Origin: Chitinophagales bacterium
Lineage (GTDB): Bacteria > Bacteroidota > Bacteroidia > Chitinophagales > JADIYW01
Reading direction: 5' to 3'
Assembly (NCBI GenBank): GCA_020636545.1
Contig: JACJXS010000010.1
Span: forward strand, 222,501 to 283,900
DNA: 61,400 nt
Position 1 is the stretch's first letter. Every line of letters starts with the position of its first letter. Below, one piece after another: positions 25,026 to 33,013 of the stretch. A model generated the notes under the pieces. That model saw only the letters and a program-made list of their open reading frames with translations. It ran no database searches and was not told the origin of the DNA. Position numbers and translations under genes: made by a program.

Positions 25026-26048
25026 ATGCAAAGAGTTATTTATTTGTCCCTTTTCGTTTTGTTGCTTTCAAGTTGTACCTGCAATAGAAATAAAAATCAA
25101 CCTAAGAAAGAAATCGAGGTAAAGCAATCGGAAGTAAAAGTAAAAATACATCGTTTTGAGGAAGATTGGTATGCTATGAATCCGAATAATATTGAAAATG
25201 AATTGCATCAATTAAAAGCAAAAGACCCGTTAATATTTAATGCTTATTATAATTATGTAATGGATTTTCCACGTATGGGAAGTGAGGCAGAACAACAACA
25301 AATCATCACTGATTTTATAACCAAACCTCAAATGCGTGGTTTATATGATTCAGTAATGAAGAAATATCCAAATTTAGATTTCTTAGAAAAAGAACTGACT
25401 GATGCATTTGTAAATTTCAAAAGTTATTTTCCAGAAAAACCTATTCCAAAAGTATATACTTGCATTACAGAATTTGCTGGGTTTCCTGCATTTACCTATG
25501 GTGATAGTTTGTTAGGAATATGTATTGATGATTATCTAGGTCCTAAGTATATTTATTATCCCAACTTTTTCTACGATTACCAATTGTACAGTTTAGATAA
25601 GCCGTTTATTACGATTCAAGCAATGCATACTTTAGCTACGAATACGATAGATGCTCCTGCAGCTCAATCTACTTTGTTAGATAAAATGTTGGTTTATGGA
25701 AAAATATTATACTTTGTCGAGACAATGTTACCAAAAGAAAAAGAAGCTAATATTATGCGTTATACGCCACAACAGTATAAATGGTGCGAGGATAATATCA
25801 AACAAATTTGGGGACATTTCTTAGAGAAAAAAATCTTATACGATACAAAACCAGAATACATTAAATATGTAGAAGAAGCTCCTAGTACTTATGGAATGCC
25901 TGATTCTTCTCCAGGAAGGGTTGGTGCTTGGTTGGGTTGGCAAATCATTAGAAGTTATATGAAAAATAATTCTAATACCACTTTAAAACAACTCATTGTC
26001 AACAAAGACAGTCAGAAGATTTTAGAATTAGCAAATTTTAAACCCTAG
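25026..26048 (+). CDS. gldB: Gliding motility lipoprotein GldB-like
   Basis: The 340-residue product has a lipobox (LLLSSC, Cys at residue 17) and the GldB body: VKIHRFEEDWYAM, KDPLIFNAYYNYVM, ITEFAGFPAFTYGDSLLGI, and the highly conserved end SSPGRVGAWLGWQIIRSYM. GldB is a cell-envelope lipoprotein required for gliding in Flavobacterium johnsoniae and widespread in Bacteroidota, with no known reaction. The neighbouring nadE supports the assignment because the same pair occurs in F. johnsoniae. Gliding itself is not proved by this gene. Confidence 0.88.
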   Translation: MQRVIYLSLFVLLLSSCTCNRNKNQPKKEIEVKQSEVKVKIHRFEEDWYAMNPNNIENELHQLKAKDPLIFNAYYNYVMDFPRMGSEAEQQQIITDFITKPQMRGLYDSVMKKYPNLDFLEKELTDAFVNFKSYFPEKPIPKVYTCITEFAGFPAFTYGDSLLGICIDDYLGPKYIYYPNFFYDYQLYSLDKPFITIQAMHTLATNTIDAPAAQSTLLDKMLVYGKILYFVETMLPKEKEANIMRYTPQQYKWCEDNIKQIWGHFLEKKILYDTKPEYIKYVEEAPSTYGMPDSSPGRVGAWLGWQIIRSYMKNNSNTTLKQLIVNKDSQKILELANFKP

Positions 26049-26121
26049 TTTTTGAAAAGTATCTAAATCTTCTTTTTGTTTTTTGTAATATCCTAGAGAG
26101 TTTAGTTTGGCAGTATTTGGA

Positions 26122-27195
26122 TTATGTTTCTTCGCTCAAAATATAAATCGCTCCTTTGCCTTTTCCAATCATTGTAATAACTTGCTCGTCCCGTAGGTAT
26201 TGTAAATCTTTTTTCAATGTACTTAATCCGACTTCAGGAAACTGCTTTGCTAAATCGCTTACTTTTATAGGTTCACTTTTCGAGATAAAATCTTTTAGCA
26301 ACTTTTGTCTGTTATTCAGATAACCGCCTTTGGATTTGAATACATCATATTTTTGTTCTAATTTTTCAATAAGTGTCTTCATACTTTCCAAAAAGAAAAT
26401 CAGCCAATGATTTATTCTTTCTTCATTTGTTCTCCGATTTTTTTGTCCACTCATCAAGACTTCGTAATATTCTTTTTTGTGTTGTTCTATATGGTTTTCA
26501 AACGAGATATATTGAATGAAAGTATAATCATTTTGCAATAGACAAAGTGTAGTAAGTAATCGTGAAAGTCTGCCATTTCCATCTTGAAATGGGTGTATGC
26601 TCAAAAAATCATAAATAAAACTGCCGATTACAATTAACTGATGAATGTCATTTTGTTCCAATTGTTCATTTGTCCACTCTACTAATTCCTGCATTTCAGT
26701 TACTACCAAAGCAGGCTCTGTAGTTGCAAATATGGTTCTCTGCTCTCCTGTAGGATAATTGGCAACTACTTTGTTAGAAAGAGATTTGTATATACCTCTA
26801 TGTCGTTCGTCTTTCTTACTGTATTTAAGCAACATTTGATGTAGTTGTTTGATATAGCTTTCTGAAAGTCTGATGTTGGAATAATTATCATAAATCAATT
26901 CTAAAACTTCATAATAACCGATTACTTCCTGTTCATCACGAGTTTTTAGTTTAGTTATTTTAATATCATTTAAAAGTTCTTGAACTTCCTTATTGGTAAG
27001 TGTTGCTCCCTCAATTCGTGTAGAGGAACCGATACTTTCAATAGTTGCAATTTTTCGCAACTCTTTCAGATAAAGGTTTTTTTGCTTTTCAGCAATATTC
27101 CATTTTCCTTTAAAACCATCAATATATGCAATTAGCTGTACTATTCTTTGGGTTGTTGCAAAGTCAAAATTAAGTTTCTGAATGAATTTATCCAT
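26122..27195 (-). CDS. Fic-domain protein adenylyltransferase with winged-helix tail
   Basis: A 357-residue Fic protein. The N-terminal helix carries the inhibitory motif (S-x-x-x-E-G in SSTRIEGATLT), which marks a class II, self-inhibited enzyme. The catalytic loop HPFQDGNGRLSRLL is complete around residue 200. The last 65 residues form a DeoR-like winged helix (KVSDLAKQFPEVGLSTLKKDL, then GKGKGAIYIL). Fic enzymes transfer AMP to target proteins; in this architecture the helix domain often binds the gene's own promoter. Three copies of TTATTCAT stand upstream. The target protein is unknown. Confidence 0.92.
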   Translation of the reverse strand: MDKFIQKLNFDFATTQRIVQLIAYIDGFKGKWNIAEKQKNLYLKELRKIATIESIGSSTRIEGATLTNKEVQELLNDIKITKLKTRDEQEVIGYYEVLELIYDNYSNIRLSESYIKQLHQMLLKYSKKDERHRGIYKSLSNKVVANYPTGEQRTIFATTEPALVVTEMQELVEWTNEQLEQNDIHQLIVIGSFIYDFLSIHPFQDGNGRLSRLLTTLCLLQNDYTFIQYISFENHIEQHKKEYYEVLMSGQKNRRTNEERINHWLIFFLESMKTLIEKLEQKYDVFKSKGGYLNNRQKLLKDFISKSEPIKVSDLAKQFPEVGLSTLKKDLQYLRDEQVITMIGKGKGAIYILSEET

Positions 27196-27198
27196 ATC

Positions 27199-27272
27199 TT
27201 ATTCATATTTTATCTAAAAGTAATGAATAAAGATATAATATTATCTGTATTTTATTCATATTTTATCCAAAA
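27199..27272. promoter_or_regulatory. Repeated motif upstream of fic, candidate autoregulatory operator
   Basis: A 21-base element starting TTATTCATATTTTATC occurs at 27199-27219 and 27252-27272 with one mismatch, 53 bases apart (about five helical turns). The inverted 8-mer ATGAATAA lies between them at 27223-27230. The first copy is three bases upstream of the fic start, so a bound protein would block expression. Confidence 0.5.
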
Positions 27273-27474
27273 AAGTAAATTAAAAACCTAGTTCTTTCAT
27301 TTTTTTGTTCAAAAACAGAACTTGTTACTTGATTTTTTCGATAGTCAATATTCTCTAAAGATTAAGGCGAATAAATTAATCGCTATAAATTGTAGTAGCA
27401 GTTAGTATTCTGCTAAAAAAACATTGTTTTTAATATTGTCAAATTTGCTTATTTTTAGGCACAATATTTTTGAA

Positions 27475-28686
27475 ATGCAAACTATAAACAATATCAATTT
27501 TAATCAAGAAAGAGCTTTGATTCGAGTAGATTTTAATGTGCCTTTAGATAAACAATTTAATATTACTGATGATACGAGAATTCGTGCGGCTATACCAACA
27601 ATACAAAAAATATTAAATGATGGCGGAAGTGTCGTTTTAATGTCGCATTTAGGCAGACCATTAAAAAAATTAAAAGAAGATGGTTCAATAGATTACGAAA
27701 AATTTAGTTTAAAGCATATTGTCAATCATCTATCTAATTTATTAAATACACCTGTTCAATTTGCAACTGATTGCATTGGAGAACAAACACTTCAAACCGC
27801 ACAATCACTTCAAGCTGGCGAAGTTTTATTACTAGAAAATACTAGATTTCATAAAGCAGAAGAAAAAGGTGAATCTGAATTTGCTGAACAATTATCAAAG
27901 TTGGGAACAATTTTTGTCAATGATGCTTTCGGAACTGCTCACCGAGCTCACGCAAGTACAACTATTGTCGCAAATTATTTCGATAGAGAGCATAAATGTT
28001 TTGGTTTGTTAATGGCCGCTGAATTAGAAAATGCTGATAAAGTATTGAAAAATGCTGAAAAACCATTGACTGCAATTTTAGGAGGTGCAAAAGTTTCTGA
28101 TAAAATATTAATCATTGAAAATTTATTAAATATGGCCAATAATATTATTATTGGAGGTGGTATGGCTTATACTTTTTTTAAAGCACAAGGCGGACAGATT
28201 GGAAGTTCTTTAGTAGAGGAAGATAAATTAGAACTAGCATTAGGAATTTTAGAAAAGGCAAAACAAAAGGGAGTTCAAATTATACTACCAGAAGACAGTA
28301 TAATTGCTGACAAATTTGACAATGATGCACAAACACAAATTGCAAATAATTTCAATATTCCTGAAGAATGGATGGGTTTAGATATTGGAGCAGATGCCAT
28401 AGCTACATTTTCTGAAGTCATCCAAAAATCAAAAACTATTTTATGGAATGGACCTATGGGTGTTTTTGAAATGGAGCGTTTCCAAAACGGCACTAAAGCA
28501 ATTGCATTAGCAATAGTTGAAGCAACAAAAAATGGAGCATTCAGCTTAGTTGGTGGTGGAGATAGCGTAGCTGCTGTAAATAAATTTAATTTGGCGAACG
28601 ATGTAAGTTTTGTAAGTACAGGAGGTGGTGCAATGCTTGAATATTTTGAAGGGAAAACATTACCAGGAGTTGCGGCATTGTTATAG
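27475..28686 (+). CDS. pgk: Phosphoglycerate kinase
   Basis: Pgk transfers phosphate between 1,3-bisphosphoglycerate and ADP in glycolysis. The start at 27475 is preferred over 27424 because it gives the standard N-terminus followed by RALIRVDFNVPLD. Other marks: SHLGRP, LLENTRFHKAEEKG, FVNDAFGTAHRAHAST, LGGAKVSDKI, and the nucleotide-binding end LVGGGDSVAAV and STGGGAMLEYFEGKTLPGV. The product is 403 residues, normal length. It is transcribed alone and its downstream side opens the accessory patch. Confidence 0.98.
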   Translation: MQTINNINFNQERALIRVDFNVPLDKQFNITDDTRIRAAIPTIQKILNDGGSVVLMSHLGRPLKKLKEDGSIDYEKFSLKHIVNHLSNLLNTPVQFATDCIGEQTLQTAQSLQAGEVLLLENTRFHKAEEKGESEFAEQLSKLGTIFVNDAFGTAHRAHASTTIVANYFDREHKCFGLLMAAELENADKVLKNAEKPLTAILGGAKVSDKILIIENLLNMANNIIIGGGMAYTFFKAQGGQIGSSLVEEDKLELALGILEKAKQKGVQIILPEDSIIADKFDNDAQTQIANNFNIPEEWMGLDIGADAIATFSEVIQKSKTILWNGPMGVFEMERFQNGTKAIALAIVEATKNGAFSLVGGGDSVAAVNKFNLANDVSFVSTGGGAMLEYFEGKTLPGVAALL

Positions 28687-28737
28687 ATTTTAGACTTTTA
28701 GAATCAAGATTTTTATTTCTAAATTTTTTATAATCAT

Positions 28738-28788
28738 TTATGGTTTGCAACCAATAGTGTTTTTCTTGAAATGTTGGTTACAAACCAA
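28738..28788. repeat. Nested palindromes downstream of pgk
   Basis: TGGTTTGCAACCA and, about 20 bases on, TTGGTTACAAACCA are each self-palindromic (TGGTT/AACCA) and also complement one another with one mismatch. They could form a hairpin or a cruciform. They lie at the junction between pgk and the transposase remnant. Confidence 0.5.
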
Positions 28789-28861
28789 CAAGGGTTGAGA
28801 CCAAGTCAAAAGCATTTGCAGTTTCAAATACATTTTTTCAAATACATTTTGGTCTGTTTAA

Positions 28862-29218
28862 TATTTATATTTGGTATTACTTAAAATTAAAACGGAAAAC
28901 GATAGATTATTTTGGATAAATGAACTTAATCTTTGGTATAAAAGACATCAGGATTATCTTTCCGAAAGAACCTATAATGAGAAAACAGGAAGATACTGGT
29001 ACACTCATAAATTGGTCAGACGTTCCTATTTTTTATTAAAAAGAGCCTTACCTAATATGTTCCATTACTTGCAGAATCCAAAGATTCCTAATACAACAAA
29101 TGGTATAGAAGGATACTTTAGTCACTTGAAAAATCATTTGGATTTGCACAGAGGGTTAACCTTTAAAAATAGGATAAACTTTATCAAATGGTATGTTTAT
29201 TTTTCAAACAAAAAATAG
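28862..29218 (+). pseudogene. C-terminal remnant of a DDE-type transposase
   Basis: The frame opens after a stop at 28859-28861 and runs about 118 codons. It carries RSYFLLKRALPNMFHYL, then NTTNGIEGYFSHLKNHLDLH and RGLTFKNRINFIKWY. The final acidic residue in the NGIEG..SHLK segment looks like the last catalytic Glu of a DDE transposase. The N-terminal zinc-ribbon and the two catalytic Asp regions are missing. The IS family is not certain. A 14-base tandem repeat (TTCAAATACATTTT twice) lies just upstream near 28823-28851. Confidence 0.65.
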
Positions 29219-29257
29219 GTTTTTTTTTAGCCATTTTGCTTACCAAAGAATGTAAAA

Positions 29258-29282
29258 AAGGACAGCTTGTAGGCTGTCCTCA
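29258..29282 (-). terminator. Terminator of the FISUMP lipoprotein gene
   Basis: Read on the minus strand, AGGACAGC and GCTGTCCT form an 8-bp perfect stem followed by a T-run (TTTTTT). It lies about 210 bases after the stop of the minus-strand gene. Confidence 0.7.
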
Positions 29283-29487
29283 TTCTTCGTATAAGCATCA
29301 ATCTTATTGCTGCTTGGTTGCTCCTCAGCAGAGCCAACTTCCTCTTCTGATTGACAGCCGAAGTATAACACTTTTTTTCTTAAAAGCTACCAACCATTTT
29401 TCAGTACATTACCCAAACGGGTTGAGGAAAAATTAGTGGCCATCGCCCTATTATTCCTTTTGTCAAAGTGTCAAAGGAACAAAGAGT

Positions 29488-31041
29488 CTAATCCCTGGCA
29501 CAACGACAACTGAAACCATAATTCTTATTGTATTCCTCACTGTCCACTTCATTGTAATCGTAAAACAATAACATACCCCAAGCAAGGTCTGTACCGCCCT
29601 CCGTAGAACTCCACCAGCCACCGTAGGCGCCCATACCGTACGAGCCATCGCCATATCGGTGGCCGCCTGGAAGACCTGAAAAGCCACTTTCGTTGGTGCC
29701 TTCATAGCCTAAATCCTTATCCCATAATCCTGTGCCATCTGTGCTATTTCCAGTAGATTTCATTTTTTGTCCTGCTTCATCTTCACCCAAATAATTTATT
29801 AACTGTGTCCATTCTGCATCTGTAGGGATATGCCAACCTTGTGGACACAGTTTGCCAGTGTTCACTGCATGCCAATTGTATAGTTTGCCGTAAGTGGCAT
29901 TATGATTGGCATCCTTGTTATAATAAGTATAAGCACCTTCCGTCAGAGTTTCCCATTCTTCGTCATCTATTACATTTGGTATTTCTGTACCGTCATTGTA
30001 CTTCGATGTTTTTAAGTTTTCTGCCATCCATATTTGGTCGCCTATCTTTATGGTTTTATAAGCATTACCATCTATATCCGTAACAGTTCCAGTACTTGGC
30101 AAACCATTCGGATTTTCTGGTGTGCCAATTGGTTTGGGTATGGTGGCTGCTTCCGCAGTGGGGCTGCCAATACCAAACAGTGCATATATATAATTTATAA
30201 GCGATTTAGATTCTTTGGGATAAATATATTCTGCTTTAGGAATTAACCCTTTCGGGTGAACTACAACTTTCATATTTTTAAAATCTTCCGGACTTAATGC
30301 TGCAAGTTGAGCATGGACTCTATCTTGCTCTAACTTTAATAAATATTTATAAAGAATAGCTGAAAATGCAATTCTGGCATTACTCCTGTTTGCATCTGCT
30401 GTTGTTTCTAAAAAATTGGCAAGGTTTTGCGTATTAAATCGTGTGTCTGAAACAGCTTTTATCACTATTTCGGTATTAAAAACTTTTTCCATATTGTTGT
30501 GTACTGTTTCCAATTCATCGGCTACTTTGTTCCAATATGCCACCTCAGCTAATCTGTTGCCATAAGTAAACGTGCTGTTAAAGTTCTCTATATTAATTTT
30601 TTGCTGTTGCAATAAGGAATCTTCTTGTGTACTCCAATTATAATAATATAAACTATACACTACGGTATCGTTTGCAGGATAGGAAAAAGACAGCAGTACA
30701 TTGTCTTTTGTTCCGTTTTTGGCAGTAACATAAAATAATTGAGGACGTTTTTGCTCATCAAATATAAGATTGCCCTGATAATTTTCAGCCACCTTGCCCA
30801 ACACTAGACTATTAATGCGGGCAGGAATTCCGTCAGCATCAAAAGCGGCATAAGCAATCAGCATAATGCTTCTTGAGGAGTCTAAACTTGTAAGCATCAA
30901 AGCATCTTCGGCAGCCTCCTCCACACTATAAAAGCGGGTAAGATTTGTGTCTGTATTTGGTGGATTGTCGGTATTGTCTTTTTTACAAGCAAAAGCAAGA
31001 ATGCCAAACAGCAGAATTGAAAGTATTTTTAGTTTTTTCAT
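29488..31041 (-). CDS. FISUMP-domain lipoprotein
   Basis: The 517-residue product has a lipoprotein signal (LLFGILAFAC, Cys at residue 19), a large alpha-rich N-terminal part without known family, and a C-terminal FISUMP domain from about residue 315: DIDGNAYKTIKIGDQIWMAE, GKLYNWHAV, CPQGWHIPTDAEWTQL, SGFSGLPGGHR, WWSSTE and the closing CRCARD. The domain is a lectin-like (FGE/C-lectin) fold expanded in Fibrobacter and Bacteroidota surface proteins; no reaction is known. The C-terminal part is visibly more GC-rich than neighbouring genes, which suggests acquisition. The protein is probably exposed on the outer surface. Confidence 0.85.
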   Translation of the reverse strand: MKKLKILSILLFGILAFACKKDNTDNPPNTDTNLTRFYSVEEAAEDALMLTSLDSSRSIMLIAYAAFDADGIPARINSLVLGKVAENYQGNLIFDEQKRPQLFYVTAKNGTKDNVLLSFSYPANDTVVYSLYYYNWSTQEDSLLQQQKINIENFNSTFTYGNRLAEVAYWNKVADELETVHNNMEKVFNTEIVIKAVSDTRFNTQNLANFLETTADANRSNARIAFSAILYKYLLKLEQDRVHAQLAALSPEDFKNMKVVVHPKGLIPKAEYIYPKESKSLINYIYALFGIGSPTAEAATIPKPIGTPENPNGLPSTGTVTDIDGNAYKTIKIGDQIWMAENLKTSKYNDGTEIPNVIDDEEWETLTEGAYTYYNKDANHNATYGKLYNWHAVNTGKLCPQGWHIPTDAEWTQLINYLGEDEAGQKMKSTGNSTDGTGLWDKDLGYEGTNESGFSGLPGGHRYGDGSYGMGAYGGWWSSTEGGTDLAWGMLLFYDYNEVDSEEYNKNYGFSCRCARD

Positions 31042-31094
31042 AATTTTATATGTTTAAATTTGTTTTTTAATAAGTTTATGCCATTTTTGTTTTT

Positions 31095-31670
31095 TTATTC
31101 ATTGATATTTTCCACATTTAAAGCAACTTTATAATGTGTTTTTCTGTCCGGTTTTATATCAAATTCCGAAGTCTTATCTTCTCCCTCTTAACTTTCAGAT
31201 TTACTTCCTAAATAATCATCTTTACGAAGTTGCTGAAAAATTTGCTTTACGAGCTTGGCTAAAATATCAAGTATATTTTCTTTACTAAATCCATCTACGT
31301 CTTTCACAACATCTTTCAATATTTTTTTTAATTCTACTCCCAATTTTTCCTGTTTTATAATCTCGCTAAAATCAGTTTGATAAGTTTTATACAAATCGCC
31401 TTTATCTTTATCGTATTAACCAAAAGAAATATCAATAGATTGATGTTCGTCAATATCTACTATCCAGCTATCTCCTGCTAAAGGTTTAGTTTTACCTTAA
31501 GCAACTTTCAGAGTATTACTAACGGCCCAAAAAAGAATTTGGGGTTCAAGTGCTTCGTCTGTTGGCTTTGCTGTGCTTACTAAAATGGCCATAAAGATTT
31601 CATCTTTGCCGAATAAATCGTTTCTTTTAACGCAATGTACCTTGGGTACTGTAATCTTAATTTTTGTCAT
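31095..31670 (-). pseudogene. Unidentified gene with three in-frame TAA codons
   Basis: One uninterrupted frame of 191 codons runs from ATG 31668-31670 to TAA 31095-31097. It is broken by TAA at 31497-31499, 31416-31418 and 31188-31190, with no frameshift. The protein-like segments read KITVPKVHCVKRNDLFGKDE, SWIVDIDEHQSIDISFG, YDKDKGDLYKTYQ, and a helical Lys/Asp-rich end. The flanking residues (SFG-stop-YDKDKG, SES-stop-EGED) suggest lost Glu or Gln codons; CAA or GAA would each need one change. I do not recognise the family. It is 53 bases upstream of the FISUMP gene on the same strand. Confidence 0.7.
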
Positions 31671-31748
31671 AAATTTTTGATTTTAGATAGTTTAGCTTTT
31701 CAAGTTTATAAAATAATTTAAGAAAACTATTGTAGGATTGATACTTAA

Positions 31749-31777
31749 TTAGTACATTTAAAGTTCTAAGTTAGTAC
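31749..31777. promoter_or_regulatory. Candidate operator of the XRE regulator
   Basis: TTAGTAC occurs twice, at 31749-31755 and 31771-31777, 22 bases apart (two helical turns), directly before the XRE start codon and in the divergent promoter region. The extended form is TAAnTTAGTAC. Assignment is by position only. Confidence 0.35.
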
Positions 31778-31780
31778 CTA

Positions 31781-32101
31781 ATGACAGTACCCAATATAGC
31801 AGAAAGGATAAAGGCAATAAGAGAGCAGAAAAATTATTCTCAGACTTATCTTGCACAAGAACTTGGCATTTCGCAGAAAGCATACAGCAAAATTGAAACA
31901 GGAGAAACAAAGCTAACTGTAGATAATTTATTTAGGATAGCTTCGGCATTGGAAACAACCGTATATGAATTACTAAATACAGATTCTTTCAATATTTACA
32001 ATAATTATCACACACATAATGGTGAAGGTATCTCTATAAATAAACAAATTTCGGAAAAAACTGTTGAACTTTATGAGCGGTTTGCATCAATCAAAAGATG
32101 A
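31781..32101 (+). CDS. XRE-family DNA-binding protein, C-terminus shifted
   Basis: A 106-residue protein whose first 65 residues are a helix-turn-helix 3 domain (ERIKAIREQKNYSQTYLAQE, ISQKAYSKIETGETKLTVDN). The tail is altered: after LYERF the frame ends in ASIKR, but removing one base near 32084 gives HQSKDDEIAILKSL and a stop at 32154-32156, which matches the usual coiled-coil end of these Bacteroidota regulators. A one-base insertion has therefore probably cut about 20 residues. The DNA-binding part is intact. It is divergent from the gene with three TAA codons. Confidence 0.8.
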   Translation: MTVPNIAERIKAIREQKNYSQTYLAQELGISQKAYSKIETGETKLTVDNLFRIASALETTVYELLNTDSFNIYNNYHTHNGEGISINKQISEKTVELYERFASIKR

Positions 32102-32241
32102 TGAAATTGCAATACTAAAAAGTCTATGCAATAATGAGTTAAAAGATAATAAATGATACAATAGACAACAAATGAAAGATAAAATTATTGAATTATTATA
32201 TAGATACTTTGAACTAATGTCTTTTTCCTAATTACTATTTT

Positions 32242-33012
32242 ATGAAGAAAGCAATGATTTTTGCAGCGGGTTTAGGTACTCGCTTGCGTCCATTAACGGA
32301 TAGAATTCCTAAAGCTTTGGTGCCGATAAATGGGAAACCTATGTTGCAAATTGTTATCGAGCAGCTAAAACAACAAGGTATTCAAGAAATTATTATTAAT
32401 GTACATTATTTAGGTGAGCAGATTATAAATTTTATTCAGCAAAACAATCAGTTTGGAATTAAAATTGAGATTTCTGATGAACGAGATTTAATTTTAGAAA
32501 CAGGCGGCGGTTTATTAAAAGCTAAATCCTTTTTTACAGAAAGTAATGAACCATTTTTAGTTTGCAATACTGATATTTATACAAACATCAACCTACAACA
32601 TTTTTTAGCAAAACACCAAGAAAATAAGAGCTTGGCAACTTTGGCTGTTCGCAATAGAAATTCATCAAGGTATTTATTATTTGACGATGAGCAAGTTTTA
32701 TTTGGTTGGGAAAATGCAAAAACACATACTTTCAAAATTCCACGAAAATCTCCGAGACAATATTTTATAGATAATGATGGAATTGAAAAACTGATAGAGC
32801 ATCCATTACATGAATTTGCTTTCAGTGGGTACCATATTATTGAACCAGAAATTTTTAAACATTGCAACAGAAATGGGGCTTTTTCAATGACAGATTGGTA
32901 TTTAGATTTATGTCCTAACCATTTAATAAAAAGTTATATTCATAACGATGATATTTGGATAGATATTGGCAGTCAGGAAAAATTAGCTGAGGCTGAAAAA
33001 ATAATGCTATAA
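32242..33012 (+). CDS. Sugar-1-phosphate nucleotidyltransferase (MurU/HddC-like)
   Basis: The 256-residue product has the NTP-transferase signature AAGLGTRLRPLTDRIPKALV at its N-terminus, then GKPMLQIVIEQL, EISDERDLILETGGGLLKA and the metal-binding VCNTDIYT. The length without a C-terminal left-handed helix and the E-TGGGLLKA motif are typical of MurNAc-1-P uridylyltransferase (MurU) and heptose-1-P guanylyltransferase, so it activates a sugar phosphate for cell-wall or surface polysaccharide use. The exact sugar is not certain. It ends one base from the convergent PKD protein gene. Confidence 0.85.
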   Translation: MKKAMIFAAGLGTRLRPLTDRIPKALVPINGKPMLQIVIEQLKQQGIQEIIINVHYLGEQIINFIQQNNQFGIKIEISDERDLILETGGGLLKAKSFFTESNEPFLVCNTDIYTNINLQHFLAKHQENKSLATLAVRNRNSSRYLLFDDEQVLFGWENAKTHTFKIPRKSPRQYFIDNDGIEKLIEHPLHEFAFSGYHIIEPEIFKHCNRNGAFSMTDWYLDLCPNHLIKSYIHNDDIWIDIGSQEKLAEAEKIML

Positions 33013-33013
33013 T

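Noticed and set aside
28738..28788. CRISPR-like repeat units
   Set aside because: Only two palindromic arms occur, with no regular spacing or further copies; no array is visible anywhere in the window.
29188..29436. An 82-residue plus-strand frame after the transposase remnant
   Set aside because: It runs through the terminator hairpin at 29258-29282 and has no recognisable protein features.
31095..31670. TAA reassigned to an amino acid in this organism
   Set aside because: Most intact genes in the window, such as uvrA, pgk and cdd, end at TAA at the family's normal length, so TAA is a working stop codon.
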